DNA of 64,000 nucleotides, from positions 62,001-126,000 of the forward strand of contig CAKVFE010000002.1 in assembly GCA_934746645.1 (NCBI GenBank). Reading direction: 5' to 3'. This document shows, piece after piece, positions 24,083 through 32,868 of this stretch (within the stretch, counting starts at the first letter, position 1; every line of letters begins with the position of its first letter). The notes under the pieces are model-generated. The model worked only from the letters and a program-made list of their open reading frames with translations. It was not told the origin of the DNA and did not search any database. A program made the position numbers and the translations under genes. The stretch is from an uncultured Clostridia bacterium (GTDB lineage Bacteria; Bacillota; Clostridia; Christensenellales; UBA1242).

Positions 24083-26593
24083 ATGGCCACAGGAATACGA
24101 CTTACTGAAAGTGTTAATAGAGCAATTCAAAATGCTGGTAGAATAGCATTATTGTATGGCAATTATCAGATAGGTACTGAGCACCTTTTGTATGGACTTA
24201 GTTCGGTTAGAGATAGTGTCGCTTGCAAAATACTTTCTAGTTATGGAGTTAATTATAACAAAATAGAAGAAATATTTTCTAAAAATTCTTCTAAGAAAAA
24301 CAATGTTATTTTACAAAGTTCAATAGATTTTACACCAAGGTCAAAAGAAGCATTTGTGCTTGCCAATCAGTTTGCTATGCAGATTGGACACAATTTTGTT
24401 GGTACTGAGCATTTGCTAGTATCACTTCTTTTGCAAGAAGAAAGTTATGCTGTAACAATGCTAAAGAAAAACTTTAAGGTCAATATCAACAATTTGAAAA
24501 ATAGTATTTTACAAGTTTTAAAAGCAGAAACTTCTACAACTTATGACTCAGCTATGCAGACCAATTTTGATTTTGGTACAACTCAAAGAGAAAGTGTTAA
24601 TGCTGGTTATAATACTAGTTACAACAATAATGCTAGTAGTCTACCACAACAATTATTGGATATGGGACAGGATTTGACAGCCAGAGCAAGAGAAAATAAG
24701 ATTGACCCTATCATTGGTAGAGATGAAGAAACCGAGCGTATAATTGAGATATTGTGTAGAAAGACCAAAAACAATCCTTGCTTAATAGGTGAAGCAGGCG
24801 TTGGTAAAAGTGCAGTTGTGTATGGTCTTGCATTGCGTATAGCAAGTGGCAATGTGCCAGATATACTAAAAAATAAGACATTGTTTAGTCTAGAACTTGG
24901 TGGTCTTATGGCTGGTACAAAATATCGTGGAGAACTAGAACAAAGATTAAAGACTCTTATTGATATAATAACCAACAATAAAGATATAATTGTATTTATA
25001 GATGAAATACATACACTTATGCAAGTTGGAAGCGAAAAGGGTGAAATTAATCCAGCAGATATGTTAAAACCATATCTTGCTAGAGGCGAATTTCAAACTA
25101 TAGGTGCAACAACAACTGACGAATATAGAAAATATATTGAAAAGGATAAAGCACTAGAACGCAGATTCCAACCAGTTATTGTTAATCCACCATCTGTAGA
25201 AGATACTATTAAGATATTGAAAGGTCTTAAAAATAGTTATGAAAAATTCCATAATGTAACTATTAGTGATGAAGCTATAGTAGCAGCTGCAAAACTAAGT
25301 GATAGGTATATCTTAGACAGGAGTTTACCAGATAAAGCTATAGACTTAATAGATGAAGCTAGTAGTAAGGCAAAGGTTCAAACCAATAAAAGACCAGATA
25401 GTCTAGTTAGGATTGATGACGAAATAGAGTCATACGAAAATGAAAAGAAAGAAGCATTGATTAGTGATGACTTTGAAAAAGCTGCTTATGTTAGAGATAA
25501 GATAAGAGAAGCTACAGATAGAAAGAGAAGACTAGAACAAGAATATGCCAACAATAATTCAAGAGCAGTTATTGGCGAAAGTGAAATATGTGAAGTTATT
25601 AGTAAGTGGACTGGTGTTCCTATAACTAAAGTTACTGAAAGTGAAAAACAAAGACTATTAAACTTAGAAGAAATACTTCATAAAAGAGTTGTAGGACAAG
25701 ACGAAGCGATTACTGCTGTAAGTAAAGCTATCCGTAGAGCCAGAATAGGACTAAAAGAAAACAATAGACCTATAGGTAGTTTTATGTTCTTAGGTCAAAC
25801 TGGTGTTGGTAAAACCGAATTGTGTAAAGCACTAGCAGAAGCTATGTTTGACAATGAAAACAATTTTATCAGATTAGATATGAGCGAATATATGGAAAAG
25901 CATAGTGTAAGCAAACTTATAGGTTCGCCACCGGGATATGTTGGATTTGATGATGGCGGACAACTTACAGAAGCTGTAAGAAGAAAACCATATTCGGTAG
26001 TATTGTTTGATGAAATAGAAAAAGCACACCCAGATGTGTTTAATATGTTGTTGCAAATATTAGATGACGGTAGACTTACAGATAGTCAAGGAAGGACAGT
26101 AAGTTTTAAAAATACAATTATTATTCTAACTTCCAATGTAGGTGTTGACCAGTTGCCAAAACGAAGTGGTCAATATGATGGCAATCAATTTGACCAACTT
26201 GACTATGACACAATTAGAGATACATTGATTGGTGCATTTAAACGCAAATTTAAACCTGAATTTGTCAATCGTATAGATGTAGTGACTGTATTCCATCCAT
26301 TATCATTTGAACAGATAGCTACTATAGCTAAGATGTTTATTGGCAATCTAAATAAAAGATTAAAAAATCAAGGTGCAAGTTTAAAAGTAACTGAAAGTGC
26401 ATTAAAATATTTGATATATAAAGGTTACAACCCAGAATATGGTGCTAGACCTTTAAGACGACTAATTGAGCAAGAAATTGAAGATAAAATAGCAGAATAT
26501 ATTTTGTCCAATACATTACAACCTGGCTCAGTAATATTGATAAGCGAACGAAACAATAATCTTGTTATTAATTTTGAATATAATAGACAATAA
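24083..26593 (+). CDS. clpC: ATP-dependent Clp protease ATPase subunit ClpC
   Basis: 836 residues, 12 bp after mcsB, ribosome-binding site GGGAG. Two N-terminal Clp_N repeats (1-150; G-T-E-H-L-L twice) form the phospho-arginine docking domain. AAA-1 has Walker A G-E-A-G-V-G-K-S and Walker B F-I-D-E-I-H. The middle coiled coil has a UVR-like segment around 455-490. AAA-2 has G-Q-T-G-V-G-K-T and L-F-D-E-I-E. It unfolds tagged proteins for ClpP. It is the last gene of the stress operon, and together with McsAB makes a full arginine-phosphorylation degradation route. Confidence 0.96.
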   Translation: MATGIRLTESVNRAIQNAGRIALLYGNYQIGTEHLLYGLSSVRDSVACKILSSYGVNYNKIEEIFSKNSSKKNNVILQSSIDFTPRSKEAFVLANQFAMQIGHNFVGTEHLLVSLLLQEESYAVTMLKKNFKVNINNLKNSILQVLKAETSTTYDSAMQTNFDFGTTQRESVNAGYNTSYNNNASSLPQQLLDMGQDLTARARENKIDPIIGRDEETERIIEILCRKTKNNPCLIGEAGVGKSAVVYGLALRIASGNVPDILKNKTLFSLELGGLMAGTKYRGELEQRLKTLIDIITNNKDIIVFIDEIHTLMQVGSEKGEINPADMLKPYLARGEFQTIGATTTDEYRKYIEKDKALERRFQPVIVNPPSVEDTIKILKGLKNSYEKFHNVTISDEAIVAAAKLSDRYILDRSLPDKAIDLIDEASSKAKVQTNKRPDSLVRIDDEIESYENEKKEALISDDFEKAAYVRDKIREATDRKRRLEQEYANNNSRAVIGESEICEVISKWTGVPITKVTESEKQRLLNLEEILHKRVVGQDEAITAVSKAIRRARIGLKENNRPIGSFMFLGQTGVGKTELCKALAEAMFDNENNFIRLDMSEYMEKHSVSKLIGSPPGYVGFDDGGQLTEAVRRKPYSVVLFDEIEKAHPDVFNMLLQILDDGRLTDSQGRTVSFKNTIIILTSNVGVDQLPKRSGQYDGNQFDQLDYDTIRDTLIGAFKRKFKPEFVNRIDVVTVFHPLSFEQIATIAKMFIGNLNKRLKNQGASLKVTESALKYLIYKGYNPEYGARPLRRLIEQEIEDKIAEYILSNTLQPGSVILISERNNNLVINFEYNRQ

Positions 26594-26627
26594 AATACCA
26601 AAATAAATAAAAGATAATTGCATTTGT

Positions 26628-26656
26628 TTGATTAAAAATATTAAATTTGATAAAAT
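26628..26656 (+). promoter_or_regulatory. SigA-type promoter of hpf
   Basis: TTGATT (26628-26633), 17-bp spacer, TAAAAT (26651-26656), 31 bp before the ATG. Confidence 0.6.
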
Positions 26657-26686
26657 CTAAGTAGGAAAACTAGGGAGGACGACATT

Positions 26687-27220
26687 ATGAAAATATCCTA
26701 TACATCAAAAAATTATAATATATCTGACAAATTTAAAGATATACTAGAAAAGAAATTGGCTAAATTGGAAAGATACTTTGACGAAGATGTTTCTGTAAAA
26801 GTTAATTGTATCGAACAAGCTAAACAAGATAAGTTAGAAGTAACTATCAATGCTCGTGGTATGTTCTTTAGAAGTGAAGTTTTAAGTGATAATATGTACA
26901 ACAATATTGATTTGGCTTTACCAAAAATTGAAAAACAAATTATCAAACAAGGTAGTAAGTTTAAATCAAAATTGAAGAAAGATGCTTTTGCTAATGCTGA
27001 AGCTATGATGGAAGAACTTGTTAAAGAAGAACCAACTCTTCCAAAACTTGTAAAAGTTAAAAAGTTTGATTTGGATCCATTAACAGTAGAAGATGCTGCT
27101 GCTTATATGGAAGCACTAGATCACAATTTCTATGTATTCTTAAATGCAGAAACTGGAAAAGTATGCGTTGTTTACAAGCGTAACGATAAAGACTATGGTC
27201 TAATCGAAGTTAATTATTAA
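26687..27220 (+). CDS. hpf: Ribosome hibernation promoting factor, long form
   Basis: 177 residues, the long type found in Firmicutes. The N-terminal S30AE domain (1 to about 95) contains K-L-A-K-L-E-R-Y-F and V-T-I-N-A-R-G, and binds the 30S decoding region. A linker is followed by the C-terminal dimerisation domain (about 120-177) with V-K-V-K-K-F-D-L-D-P-L-T-V-E-D-A and Y-K-R-N-D-K-D-Y-G-L-I-E. It makes 100S ribosome dimers in stationary phase. Ribosome-binding site GGGAGG, own promoter and terminator. Confidence 0.95.
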   Translation: MKISYTSKNYNISDKFKDILEKKLAKLERYFDEDVSVKVNCIEQAKQDKLEVTINARGMFFRSEVLSDNMYNNIDLALPKIEKQIIKQGSKFKSKLKKDAFANAEAMMEELVKEEPTLPKLVKVKKFDLDPLTVEDAAAYMEALDHNFYVFLNAETGKVCVVYKRNDKDYGLIEVNY

Positions 27221-27246
27221 GATTAATTTAATAGATTGTATATTAA

Positions 27247-27276
27247 AAGACTCTATAATTTTATAGAGCCTTTTTT
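27247..27276 (+). terminator. Terminator of hpf
   Basis: CTCTATAA-TT-TTATAGAG followed by CC and T6. The remainder of the 27221-27512 gap holds only the next promoter. Confidence 0.85.
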
Positions 27277-27405
27277 ATATTTTTATCTATAGTAGTATGG
27301 GGAATAGTGAAAAGTTGTTGATATTAAGGTTTTTAATATTACAAAGCTTACAAAAATTGGTATTAAAAAACAATTCTATTTTTATATATTAAATTAATAA
27401 AATAA

Positions 27406-27434
27406 TTGAATTTATAGTTTGAAGATGTTATAAT
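27406..27434 (+). promoter_or_regulatory. SigA promoter of the ABC ATPase/HTH pair
   Basis: TTGAAT (27406-27411), 17-bp spacer, TATAAT (27429-27434). Confidence 0.7.
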
Positions 27435-27512
27435 CTTAATAAGTCGTATAAGTATATCAAAAAGTATTTTTAATGACTATATTTATTGTATGCTTTTATA
27501 AGGAGTAAAAAA

Positions 27513-28157
27513 GTGCTTAACGCTAGCAATGTATATCTAAAATACACAAAAGAATATAATACTCTTAACAACATTAACTTAAAGATTGAAGATGGCGAAA
27601 ATGTTGTTCTTTTTGGCGAAAAAGAAAGTGGTAAGAGTAGTCTTATAAGAGCTATTGCTGGACTAGAAAAAATTACTAGTGGCGAAATACAAATTAAAAA
27701 TATTGATATTTCAAAAATAAACTTTAAGACAGATATCAGTCTTGGATATTTAAGTGCACTTGGTGCATTTTTAGAGCGTAAGACTGTAAAACAAAATCTT
27801 GAATATGTTTTAAAAATTAGAAAGTACGATAAAGATGTAATCAATAGTAAAGTTAATGGAGTTATACTTACTTATGGATTAGAAGGTCTTAAAGATAGAA
27901 AACTTAAAGATTTAAGTCCATTTGATAGGATTAAAGTTGCTATTGCAAGATTGTCTTTAAGAAAGATTGACTTTTTGATTTGTGATGATATATTTAAAAA
28001 TTTTGCAGATGTTGACTCATTAAAACTTGCTACATTAATCAATAATCTAATTGACCAAAACGAATGTACAAGTATTGTGGCAATATCCAATGAAAAATTG
28101 CTAAAAGCTTTTAAGGGAAGAGTAGTTAGATTGAAATTTGGTTCAATAGTTGACTAG
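27513..28157 (+). CDS. Orphan ABC-type ATPase with degenerate signature motifs
   Basis: 214 residues. The start is GTG 27513, 7 nt after AGGAG at 27501-27505. Walker A is intact (F-G-E-K-E-S-G-K-S-S-L). The signature reads L-S-P-F-D-R instead of L-S-G-G-Q, and Walker B reads F-L-I-C-D-D-I with Asp in place of the usual catalytic Glu. No permease gene is adjacent. It may bind ATP without efficient turnover, and may act as a switch for the HTH protein encoded 10 bp downstream (inference). The alternative is an import ATPase whose permease lies elsewhere. Confidence 0.65.
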   Translation: MLNASNVYLKYTKEYNTLNNINLKIEDGENVVLFGEKESGKSSLIRAIAGLEKITSGEIQIKNIDISKINFKTDISLGYLSALGAFLERKTVKQNLEYVLKIRKYDKDVINSKVNGVILTYGLEGLKDRKLKDLSPFDRIKVAIARLSLRKIDFLICDDIFKNFADVDSLKLATLINNLIDQNECTSIVAISNEKLLKAFKGRVVRLKFGSIVD

Positions 28158-28167
28158 AGGTGATTTT

Positions 28168-28527
28168 ATGGTTAGAAAACAAATAGATAACAAGGAGATA
28201 AGGCAAAGATGTATTTTACTTTTTGCTAGTAAAGCCCTGTTGTATACCAATTTTGTGTATTCGGAAGAATACAAAGACTTTTTTGCTATAAAGACAGTTG
28301 AGTCATTGCTTAAAGATGAAGAACTTGTAAAAACAGCAACTTTGTTTTTTGACAATAGCCTTAATATTTCTACAGCAAGTAAAGTTGGGTTTATGCATCG
28401 TAACACATTGATATATAGACTAGACAAAATCAACAAACTTATCGGTCTTGATATCCGTAATTTTAAAGATGCAGTAGCATTTGAAAATATGCTTATTTGC
28501 TATGAAAAATACGAAAAAGTTGAATAA
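28168..28527 (+). CDS. PucR/CdaR-type C-terminal helix-turn-helix protein
   Basis: 119 residues. The start is ATG 28168, after AGAGGTG. The C-terminal half has the PucR helix-turn-helix pattern: L-N-I-S-T-A-S-K-V-G-F-M-H-R-N-T-L-I-Y-R-L-D (about 69-91), then I-N-K-L-I-G-L-D-I-R-N. The family's usual N-terminal sensory and GAF-like regions are absent, so this is a stand-alone DNA-binding unit. It is immediately downstream of the ABC ATPase gene and co-transcribed with it. Targets are unknown. Confidence 0.75.
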   Translation: MVRKQIDNKEIRQRCILLFASKALLYTNFVYSEEYKDFFAIKTVESLLKDEELVKTATLFFDNSLNISTASKVGFMHRNTLIYRLDKINKLIGLDIRNFKDAVAFENMLICYEKYEKVE

Positions 28528-28540
28528 TTAATAAGCAAAA

Positions 28541-28567
28541 AAGAAAGGTTATCCTTTCTTTTTTTAT
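28541..28567. terminator. Bidirectional terminator between convergent genes
   Basis: AAGAAAGG-ttat-CCTTTCTT with A and T runs on both sides. It serves the HTH gene (+) and the 28564 gene (-). Confidence 0.85.
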
Positions 28568-29052
28568 TCTATACGCTTTAGACTATCGATATAATTGTCG
28601 GTAGTTATTTTTGTTTCTGTTTGTTTTGGTTTTTTAATAGTCGTAAACAACTTTAATAAGTCAGCCATACTTAGGTTGCCATTACCATTGATTAATGGCA
28701 TAAGTTGTTTTATCATTTCATTATTACCACTAAGACTAGAAAGTAAAGGTAACATTGATTTAAAATCCATCTCGCCATTGAGATTAAAATTATTGTCCAT
28801 TGTGTTTACTTGTGTATTGTCAATTTGTGGTTGGACTATGTTGTATTGTGGACTATTGTCAATGCTTTCTTTTGGTGTGTTGTTTTCAAATAGCACATTT
28901 GCTTTTTGCTCATATTCTTTTTTAAGTTGTTCTTGACCTGCTTTTGTGTATTTTAAAGGTAACTCACCATACGGATAATATGTTTGTGGTTGATAAAAAT
29001 CGTTAGGTTTTGATTCGCTAGAAGTGCTGTTTTTTAATTCGCTATATTTCAT
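28564..29052 (-). CDS. Asn/Gln-rich hypothetical protein
   Basis: 162 residues, ribosome-binding site AAAAGGGG. No family recognised. The N-terminal 35 residues are Ser/Pro/Tyr rich (Y-Q-P-Q-T-Y-Y-P-Y-G-E-L-P). A charged helix follows, then a low-complexity Asn/Gln stretch. The C-terminal part has amphipathic helices (S-M-L-P-L-L-S-S-L-S, Q-L-M-P-L-I-N). No signal peptide or membrane helix. It is divergent from the small gene at 29159, which has a similar L-P-F-L helix near its end; the two may function together. This kind of composition is seen in spore-associated proteins, but that is only a guess. Confidence 0.55.
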   Translation of the reverse strand: MKYSELKNSTSSESKPNDFYQPQTYYPYGELPLKYTKAGQEQLKKEYEQKANVLFENNTPKESIDNSPQYNIVQPQIDNTQVNTMDNNFNLNGEMDFKSMLPLLSSLSGNNEMIKQLMPLINGNGNLSMADLLKLFTTIKKPKQTETKITTDNYIDSLKRIE

Positions 29053-29158
29053 ATATTTACCCCTTTTAATAATATGATTTTATAAATATAGTATATTGTG
29101 ATTGTCATAATATTATATGTTAGCATATAAATAATTAGTTAAACTATTGGGGGATAAT

Positions 29159-29443
29159 ATGAAATTTAGCGAATATAATGTAGATACAAAAAAGCAATAT
29201 GAGAAGATAAAAGAAGACAACCCAGAAGCTGTAAACAATGTTGAAGAACAACTTAAAAAATATGAAAATTTATCACAAGCCGAACTTATGCAAGAGTTTA
29301 TAAAAGAAAGTAAAAAGCAAAAACAAAATGGTAATTTGGATAGAGATAAAATGGAAAATATTAAAAGTACTTTGCTACCATTTTTAAATAGCAATCAACA
29401 AAAACAGTTGGATTATCTTATGGGGATAGTCAATGATGATTAA
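29159..29443 (+). CDS. Small helical protein upstream of the subtilase gene
   Basis: 94 residues. The start is ATG 29159, after GGGGG at 29149-29153. It is almost entirely charged amphipathic helix (K-K-Q-Y-E-K-I-K-E-D-N-P-E-A-V-N), ending L-L-P-F-L-N-S-N-Q-Q-K-Q-L-D-Y-L-M. No known family. It overlaps the subtilase gene by 11 bp, so translation is coupled. A role as chaperone, inhibitor or adaptor of the protease is plausible from position only. Confidence 0.6.
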   Translation: MKFSEYNVDTKKQYEKIKEDNPEAVNNVEEQLKKYENLSQAELMQEFIKESKKQKQNGNLDRDKMENIKSTLLPFLNSNQQKQLDYLMGIVNDD

Positions 29444-30593
29444 CAAAATTGACCCATTACTGTATCAAAAAATACAAGCTCAAAACTTAAATAATAAGCC
29501 TATTGATTGTATAGTCTATAGCAATAATTATAGATTGTGTAAGCATTGTTTGGACAATGTATGTGATATAGACAATAAGGTTGAATTGCCATTTATTAAT
29601 GCTTTTGGCGTCAAATTAAAACCAGAAGAAGTATCACAAGTTGCAAGATTTTCGCATGTAAGTTATGTCACTAGTAGTTTAAAAGTACAGACCCAAATTG
29701 ATGTAAGTAAGAAGATTATTGACATAACAACTGAGTCACAATATCCACACGATTTTACTTGTGTAGTCATTGATACTGGTATAAGTCCAACATTGGATTT
29801 GTGTGTGCCCAACAATCGTATTGTAGAGTTTGTGGACTATGTTAATGATAAAAATAGTCCTTATGACGACAATGGACACGGAACATTTGTAGCAAGTATT
29901 CTTGCTGGATATGGCACTGTTAGCAACAGAAAATATGCAGGTGTGGACAGTAAGTGTAGACTTATTGGCATAAAAGCACTAGATAGCAATGGCGAAACGG
30001 GAGTTATTAATATTTTAAAAGCAATGCAATGGGTGGTTGATAATCGTAAAAAATACAACATAAAAGTTGTTTGTATGAGTTTTGGTAGTATGGTATTAAG
30101 CTCCAACGACCCACTCATAACTGGTGCAGAAGTACTATGGAATAATGGTATAACTGTGGTTGCAGCTGCAGGCAATAGTGGCCCTGAAAGTCAGACAATT
30201 AAGTCACCGGGTGCTAGTAGCAAAATAATTACAGTTGGTGCAATCAACGATAATAGAAAAAATGGTAAATACAATGAAGATGATTTTGTAATAGCAGATT
30301 TTTCAAGTCGTGGACCGATACTTGATAACTACAAACCAGACTTAGTAGTTCCGGGTGTAGATATAATGGGTGGCTGTAATTATAGACTTACAAAAGAGCA
30401 TTATAAGACTATGAGTGGTACAAGTGTTGCTACTCCAATAGTTGCTGGTGTATGTTGTAGACTATTAAGTCAAAATCCAAAATTAAAACCAAATGAAATA
30501 AAACATATACTTCTCAACAATACTATCAAAATTGTTAATGATAGAAATGCAGAAGGTTATGGCTTGCTTAATTGTAGTAATTTTATTTTTTAA
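29433..30593 (+). CDS. Subtilisin-family (S8) serine protease, intracellular type
   Basis: 386 residues without a signal peptide. The catalytic triad is clear: Asp in V-V-I-D-T-G-I (about 114), His in N-G-H-G-T-F-V-A-S (about 149), Ser in S-G-T-S-V-A-T-P (about 329), with the oxyanion Asn in A-A-A-G-N-S-G. The N-terminal about 90 residues resemble an inhibitor-like propeptide region and contain four Cys. The overall form resembles AprX-type or other cytosolic subtilases of spore formers. The gene begins within the end of the preceding small gene, with GGGGAT upstream. Confidence 0.85.
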   Translation: MMINKIDPLLYQKIQAQNLNNKPIDCIVYSNNYRLCKHCLDNVCDIDNKVELPFINAFGVKLKPEEVSQVARFSHVSYVTSSLKVQTQIDVSKKIIDITTESQYPHDFTCVVIDTGISPTLDLCVPNNRIVEFVDYVNDKNSPYDDNGHGTFVASILAGYGTVSNRKYAGVDSKCRLIGIKALDSNGETGVINILKAMQWVVDNRKKYNIKVVCMSFGSMVLSSNDPLITGAEVLWNNGITVVAAAGNSGPESQTIKSPGASSKIITVGAINDNRKNGKYNEDDFVIADFSSRGPILDNYKPDLVVPGVDIMGGCNYRLTKEHYKTMSGTSVATPIVAGVCCRLLSQNPKLKPNEIKHILLNNTIKIVNDRNAEGYGLLNCSNFIF

Positions 30594-30596
30594 AAC

Positions 30597-30629
30597 AAAA
30601 GGCATTACAAAAATTGTAATGTCTTTTTT
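30597..30629. terminator. Bidirectional terminator between subtilase and desulfurase-like genes
   Basis: GGCATTACAA-aaa-TTGTAATGTC with flanking A and T runs. Confidence 0.8.
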
Positions 30630-30649
30630 GTTTGTGTTTTATATGTAAA

Positions 30650-31762
30650 TTATTTTTTCTTTACTAATTTTTCTAGTACTTTTATTAATGTTTTTATATC
30701 GTGACTAGTATTATAATGCGATATTGATACTCGTATAGTTCCTGTTTTGATAGTACCTAAATATTTGTGAACTAAGGGAGAACAATGCAATCCACCTCTG
30801 ACGCATATATTTTTTTCATTAAGATAATTGACTACATCACTATTGTCCATATCTTTAATATTAAAACTTACTACACCACTACTTGGAGTATTGCTATAAA
30901 CAATATAATTTGGATTTTTCTTTAGATAGTTTAGCAACATTATTGTTAGTTTGCTTGTCTTTGTGTTTATTTTGTCTAAGTGTTTTTCTACATAAGATAT
31001 TCCGCCATCAAGTGCTAGTATTCCTACAGTATTTATTGTGCCAGCTTCTAGTCTGTCTGGATAATAATCAGGCATAGTTATTTTTTCACTTTCAGTACCA
31101 CTTCCACCAAATTTTAATGGATTAGGATAAACATCGCTTAATACCAATGCTCCAATACCTTGTATTCCATACAATCCTTTATGTCCAGCAAGAGCCAACA
31201 TATTTATGTTGTCACGCTTCATATTTATTTTTACATGACCAGCACTTTGTGCACCATCGACTAAAAATATTATGTTATTTTGCTTACAGTATTTGCCTAT
31301 CTCTGTTAGTGGTGTTGTATCTCCAGTGACATTACTTGTTTGGTTGATAACAACCATTTTTGTATTTTTGCGTATGTGTTTTACAACATCATTTAGGGTT
31401 ATTACATTACCACTAGGTTTTGCAACACTATATTCTATACCCATATTGCCTAAAGTTCTAACTACAGCATTGTGTTCAAAAGTAGATATTACAACATGGT
31501 CGTTAGGTTTAAGAGTTCCTTGCAATGCATAATTAATTGCTTCTGTGCAGTTGTATGTATATACTACATAACTATCATCTTTTGCTTCCACAAATTGTTT
31601 TATATGTTGTCTGCACATTTCTATTTTTTGCCCAGTTCTGATGCTAAGATTGTGACTACTTCGAGAAGGGTTGGCACAATAAAAAGTCATTGCTTTCAAC
31701 ATAGCAATGTGAGTACTTAATGGTTTTTTGTGAGTTGTTGCCGAATTGTCTAAATATATCAT
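30650..31762 (-). CDS. Cysteine desulfurase-like class V aminotransferase
   Basis: 370 residues. PLP enzyme: Y-L-D-N-S-A-T-T-H-K-K-P at the N-terminus, V-D-G-A-Q-S-A-G-H near 169, the Schiff-base Lys in A-L-A-G-H-K-G-L-Y-G (about 194), and the C-terminal active-site Cys in R-G-G-L-H-C-S-P-L-V-H-K-Y-L-G-T. The last pattern, with G-T-I-R-V-S-I and H-Y-N-T, fits the EF2568-type cysteine desulfurase family (TIGR01977), linked to Se/S handling rather than to housekeeping IscS/SufS. It is divergent from a DUF3343 gene, its usual genomic companion. Confidence 0.8.
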   Translation of the reverse strand: MIYLDNSATTHKKPLSTHIAMLKAMTFYCANPSRSSHNLSIRTGQKIEMCRQHIKQFVEAKDDSYVVYTYNCTEAINYALQGTLKPNDHVVISTFEHNAVVRTLGNMGIEYSVAKPSGNVITLNDVVKHIRKNTKMVVINQTSNVTGDTTPLTEIGKYCKQNNIIFLVDGAQSAGHVKINMKRDNINMLALAGHKGLYGIQGIGALVLSDVYPNPLKFGGSGTESEKITMPDYYPDRLEAGTINTVGILALDGGISYVEKHLDKINTKTSKLTIMLLNYLKKNPNYIVYSNTPSSGVVSFNIKDMDNSDVVNYLNEKNICVRGGLHCSPLVHKYLGTIKTGTIRVSISHYNTSHDIKTLIKVLEKLVKKK

Positions 31763-31840
31763 TGTTACACCTATGTCAATATTTTTATCTTTTTAATAGT
31801 ATATAGTGTAAGCAAGAATAATGTTAATGGAGAAAATTTT

Positions 31841-32113
31841 ATGGAACCAATTATGTATGCAATAGCAGTATTTCAAAATAGGAACGAAACATTGCGTTTT
31901 AATGCTCAGTTAAAAGTATTGGGCATTAACTCTATGGTTATATCTACACCAAAAGGTTTGGGCAGTACTTGTTCTGTTGCTGTTAAATTTTATTATAAAC
32001 AACTATCTCGTGTAATCTATGCACTTAAAAAAGGTAATTATCATACTTTTAGTTATTTCTTTAAAATAATCAGTACCAGAAGTGGCACTCATTATGAAAT
32101 AATTAATTATTAA
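31841..32113 (+). CDS. DUF3343 putative Se/S carrier-like protein
   Basis: 90 residues, ribosome-binding site GGAG 10-11 nt before ATG 31841. It follows the DUF3343 plan: N-terminal A-I-A-V-F-Q-N, I-S-T-P-K-G-L-G-S-T-C-S-V-A-V-K-F with the conserved Cys about residue 50, and a short C-terminal helix. DUF3343 proteins are small carriers proposed to accept Se or S on that Cys from a cysteine desulfurase. The divergent gene at 31762 encodes just such an enzyme, 78 bp away, supporting a shared regulatory region and joint role. Confidence 0.75.
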   Translation: MEPIMYAIAVFQNRNETLRFNAQLKVLGINSMVISTPKGLGSTCSVAVKFYYKQLSRVIYALKKGNYHTFSYFFKIISTRSGTHYEIINY

Positions 32114-32218
32114 ATATAACTTCTTTATTTTAAAATACTTTGTACTAAACATAAGAAAATATCAATTTAACTTGAAGTTTTTTGTTTATTAGTTTATTAT
32201 TATTTGTTATAATATAAT

Positions 32219-32854
32219 ATGGACAAAAAAATTGCAGATAAAATTATAAAATTGTTGGACGAATATATACCCAATCCAGTAACAGAGTTAGAGTATAATA
32301 GTGATTTTCAATTACTTGTTGCTGTTATACTTAGTGCTCAATGTACAGACAAAAGAGTCAATATTGTTACTAAGGAATTGTTTAAACAGTATAAAACACC
32401 ACAAGATTTTGCTAATATGGATTTGGCAACTTTAGAAAGACTTATTCATCCTTGTGGATTTTATCACAACAAAGCCGTCAATATTATCAATTGTAGTAAG
32501 ATGATTGTTGAAAAATTCAATGGTCAAGTACCTACCAATTTTGATGACTTAGTAAGTCTTCCGGGTGTAGGTAGAAAGACTGCCAATGTTATGCTGATTG
32601 TGGCATTTAATACACCAGCAATTCCTGTAGATACACATATCTTTAGAGTAAGCAATAGGTTGGGTCTAACCAATGCTAAAAACGAAACAGAATGTGAAGA
32701 GCAGTTGGTAAAATTGTTTGCCGATAAAAAAGAACTTTGGGGTAAAATACATCACCTTATACTTTTATATGGAAGATACAACTGCAAAGCAATCAATCCT
32801 ATGTGTGACAATTGTATTATTTCACAATATTGCAAATACTATAACAAGCATTAA
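32219..32854 (+). CDS. nth: Endonuclease III
   Basis: 211 residues, normal length. The helix-hairpin-helix is L-P-G-V-G-R-K-T-A-N-V (about 114-124) with the catalytic Lys, then V-D-T-H-I-F-R-V with the catalytic Asp. The C-terminal [4Fe-4S] loop is C-K-A-I-N-P-M-C-D-N-C-I-I-S-Q-Y-C. It excises oxidised pyrimidines and nicks abasic sites. No Shine-Dalgarno is seen; two overlapping TATAAT-like boxes end 5 and 0 bp before the ATG, suggesting a leaderless or very short-leader mRNA. Likely co-transcribed with obg 14 bp downstream. Confidence 0.95.
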   Translation: MDKKIADKIIKLLDEYIPNPVTELEYNSDFQLLVAVILSAQCTDKRVNIVTKELFKQYKTPQDFANMDLATLERLIHPCGFYHNKAVNIINCSKMIVEKFNGQVPTNFDDLVSLPGVGRKTANVMLIVAFNTPAIPVDTHIFRVSNRLGLTNAKNETECEEQLVKLFADKKELWGKIHHLILLYGRYNCKAINPMCDNCIISQYCKYYNKH

Positions 32855-32868
32855 AAGGAAAATTTCTT

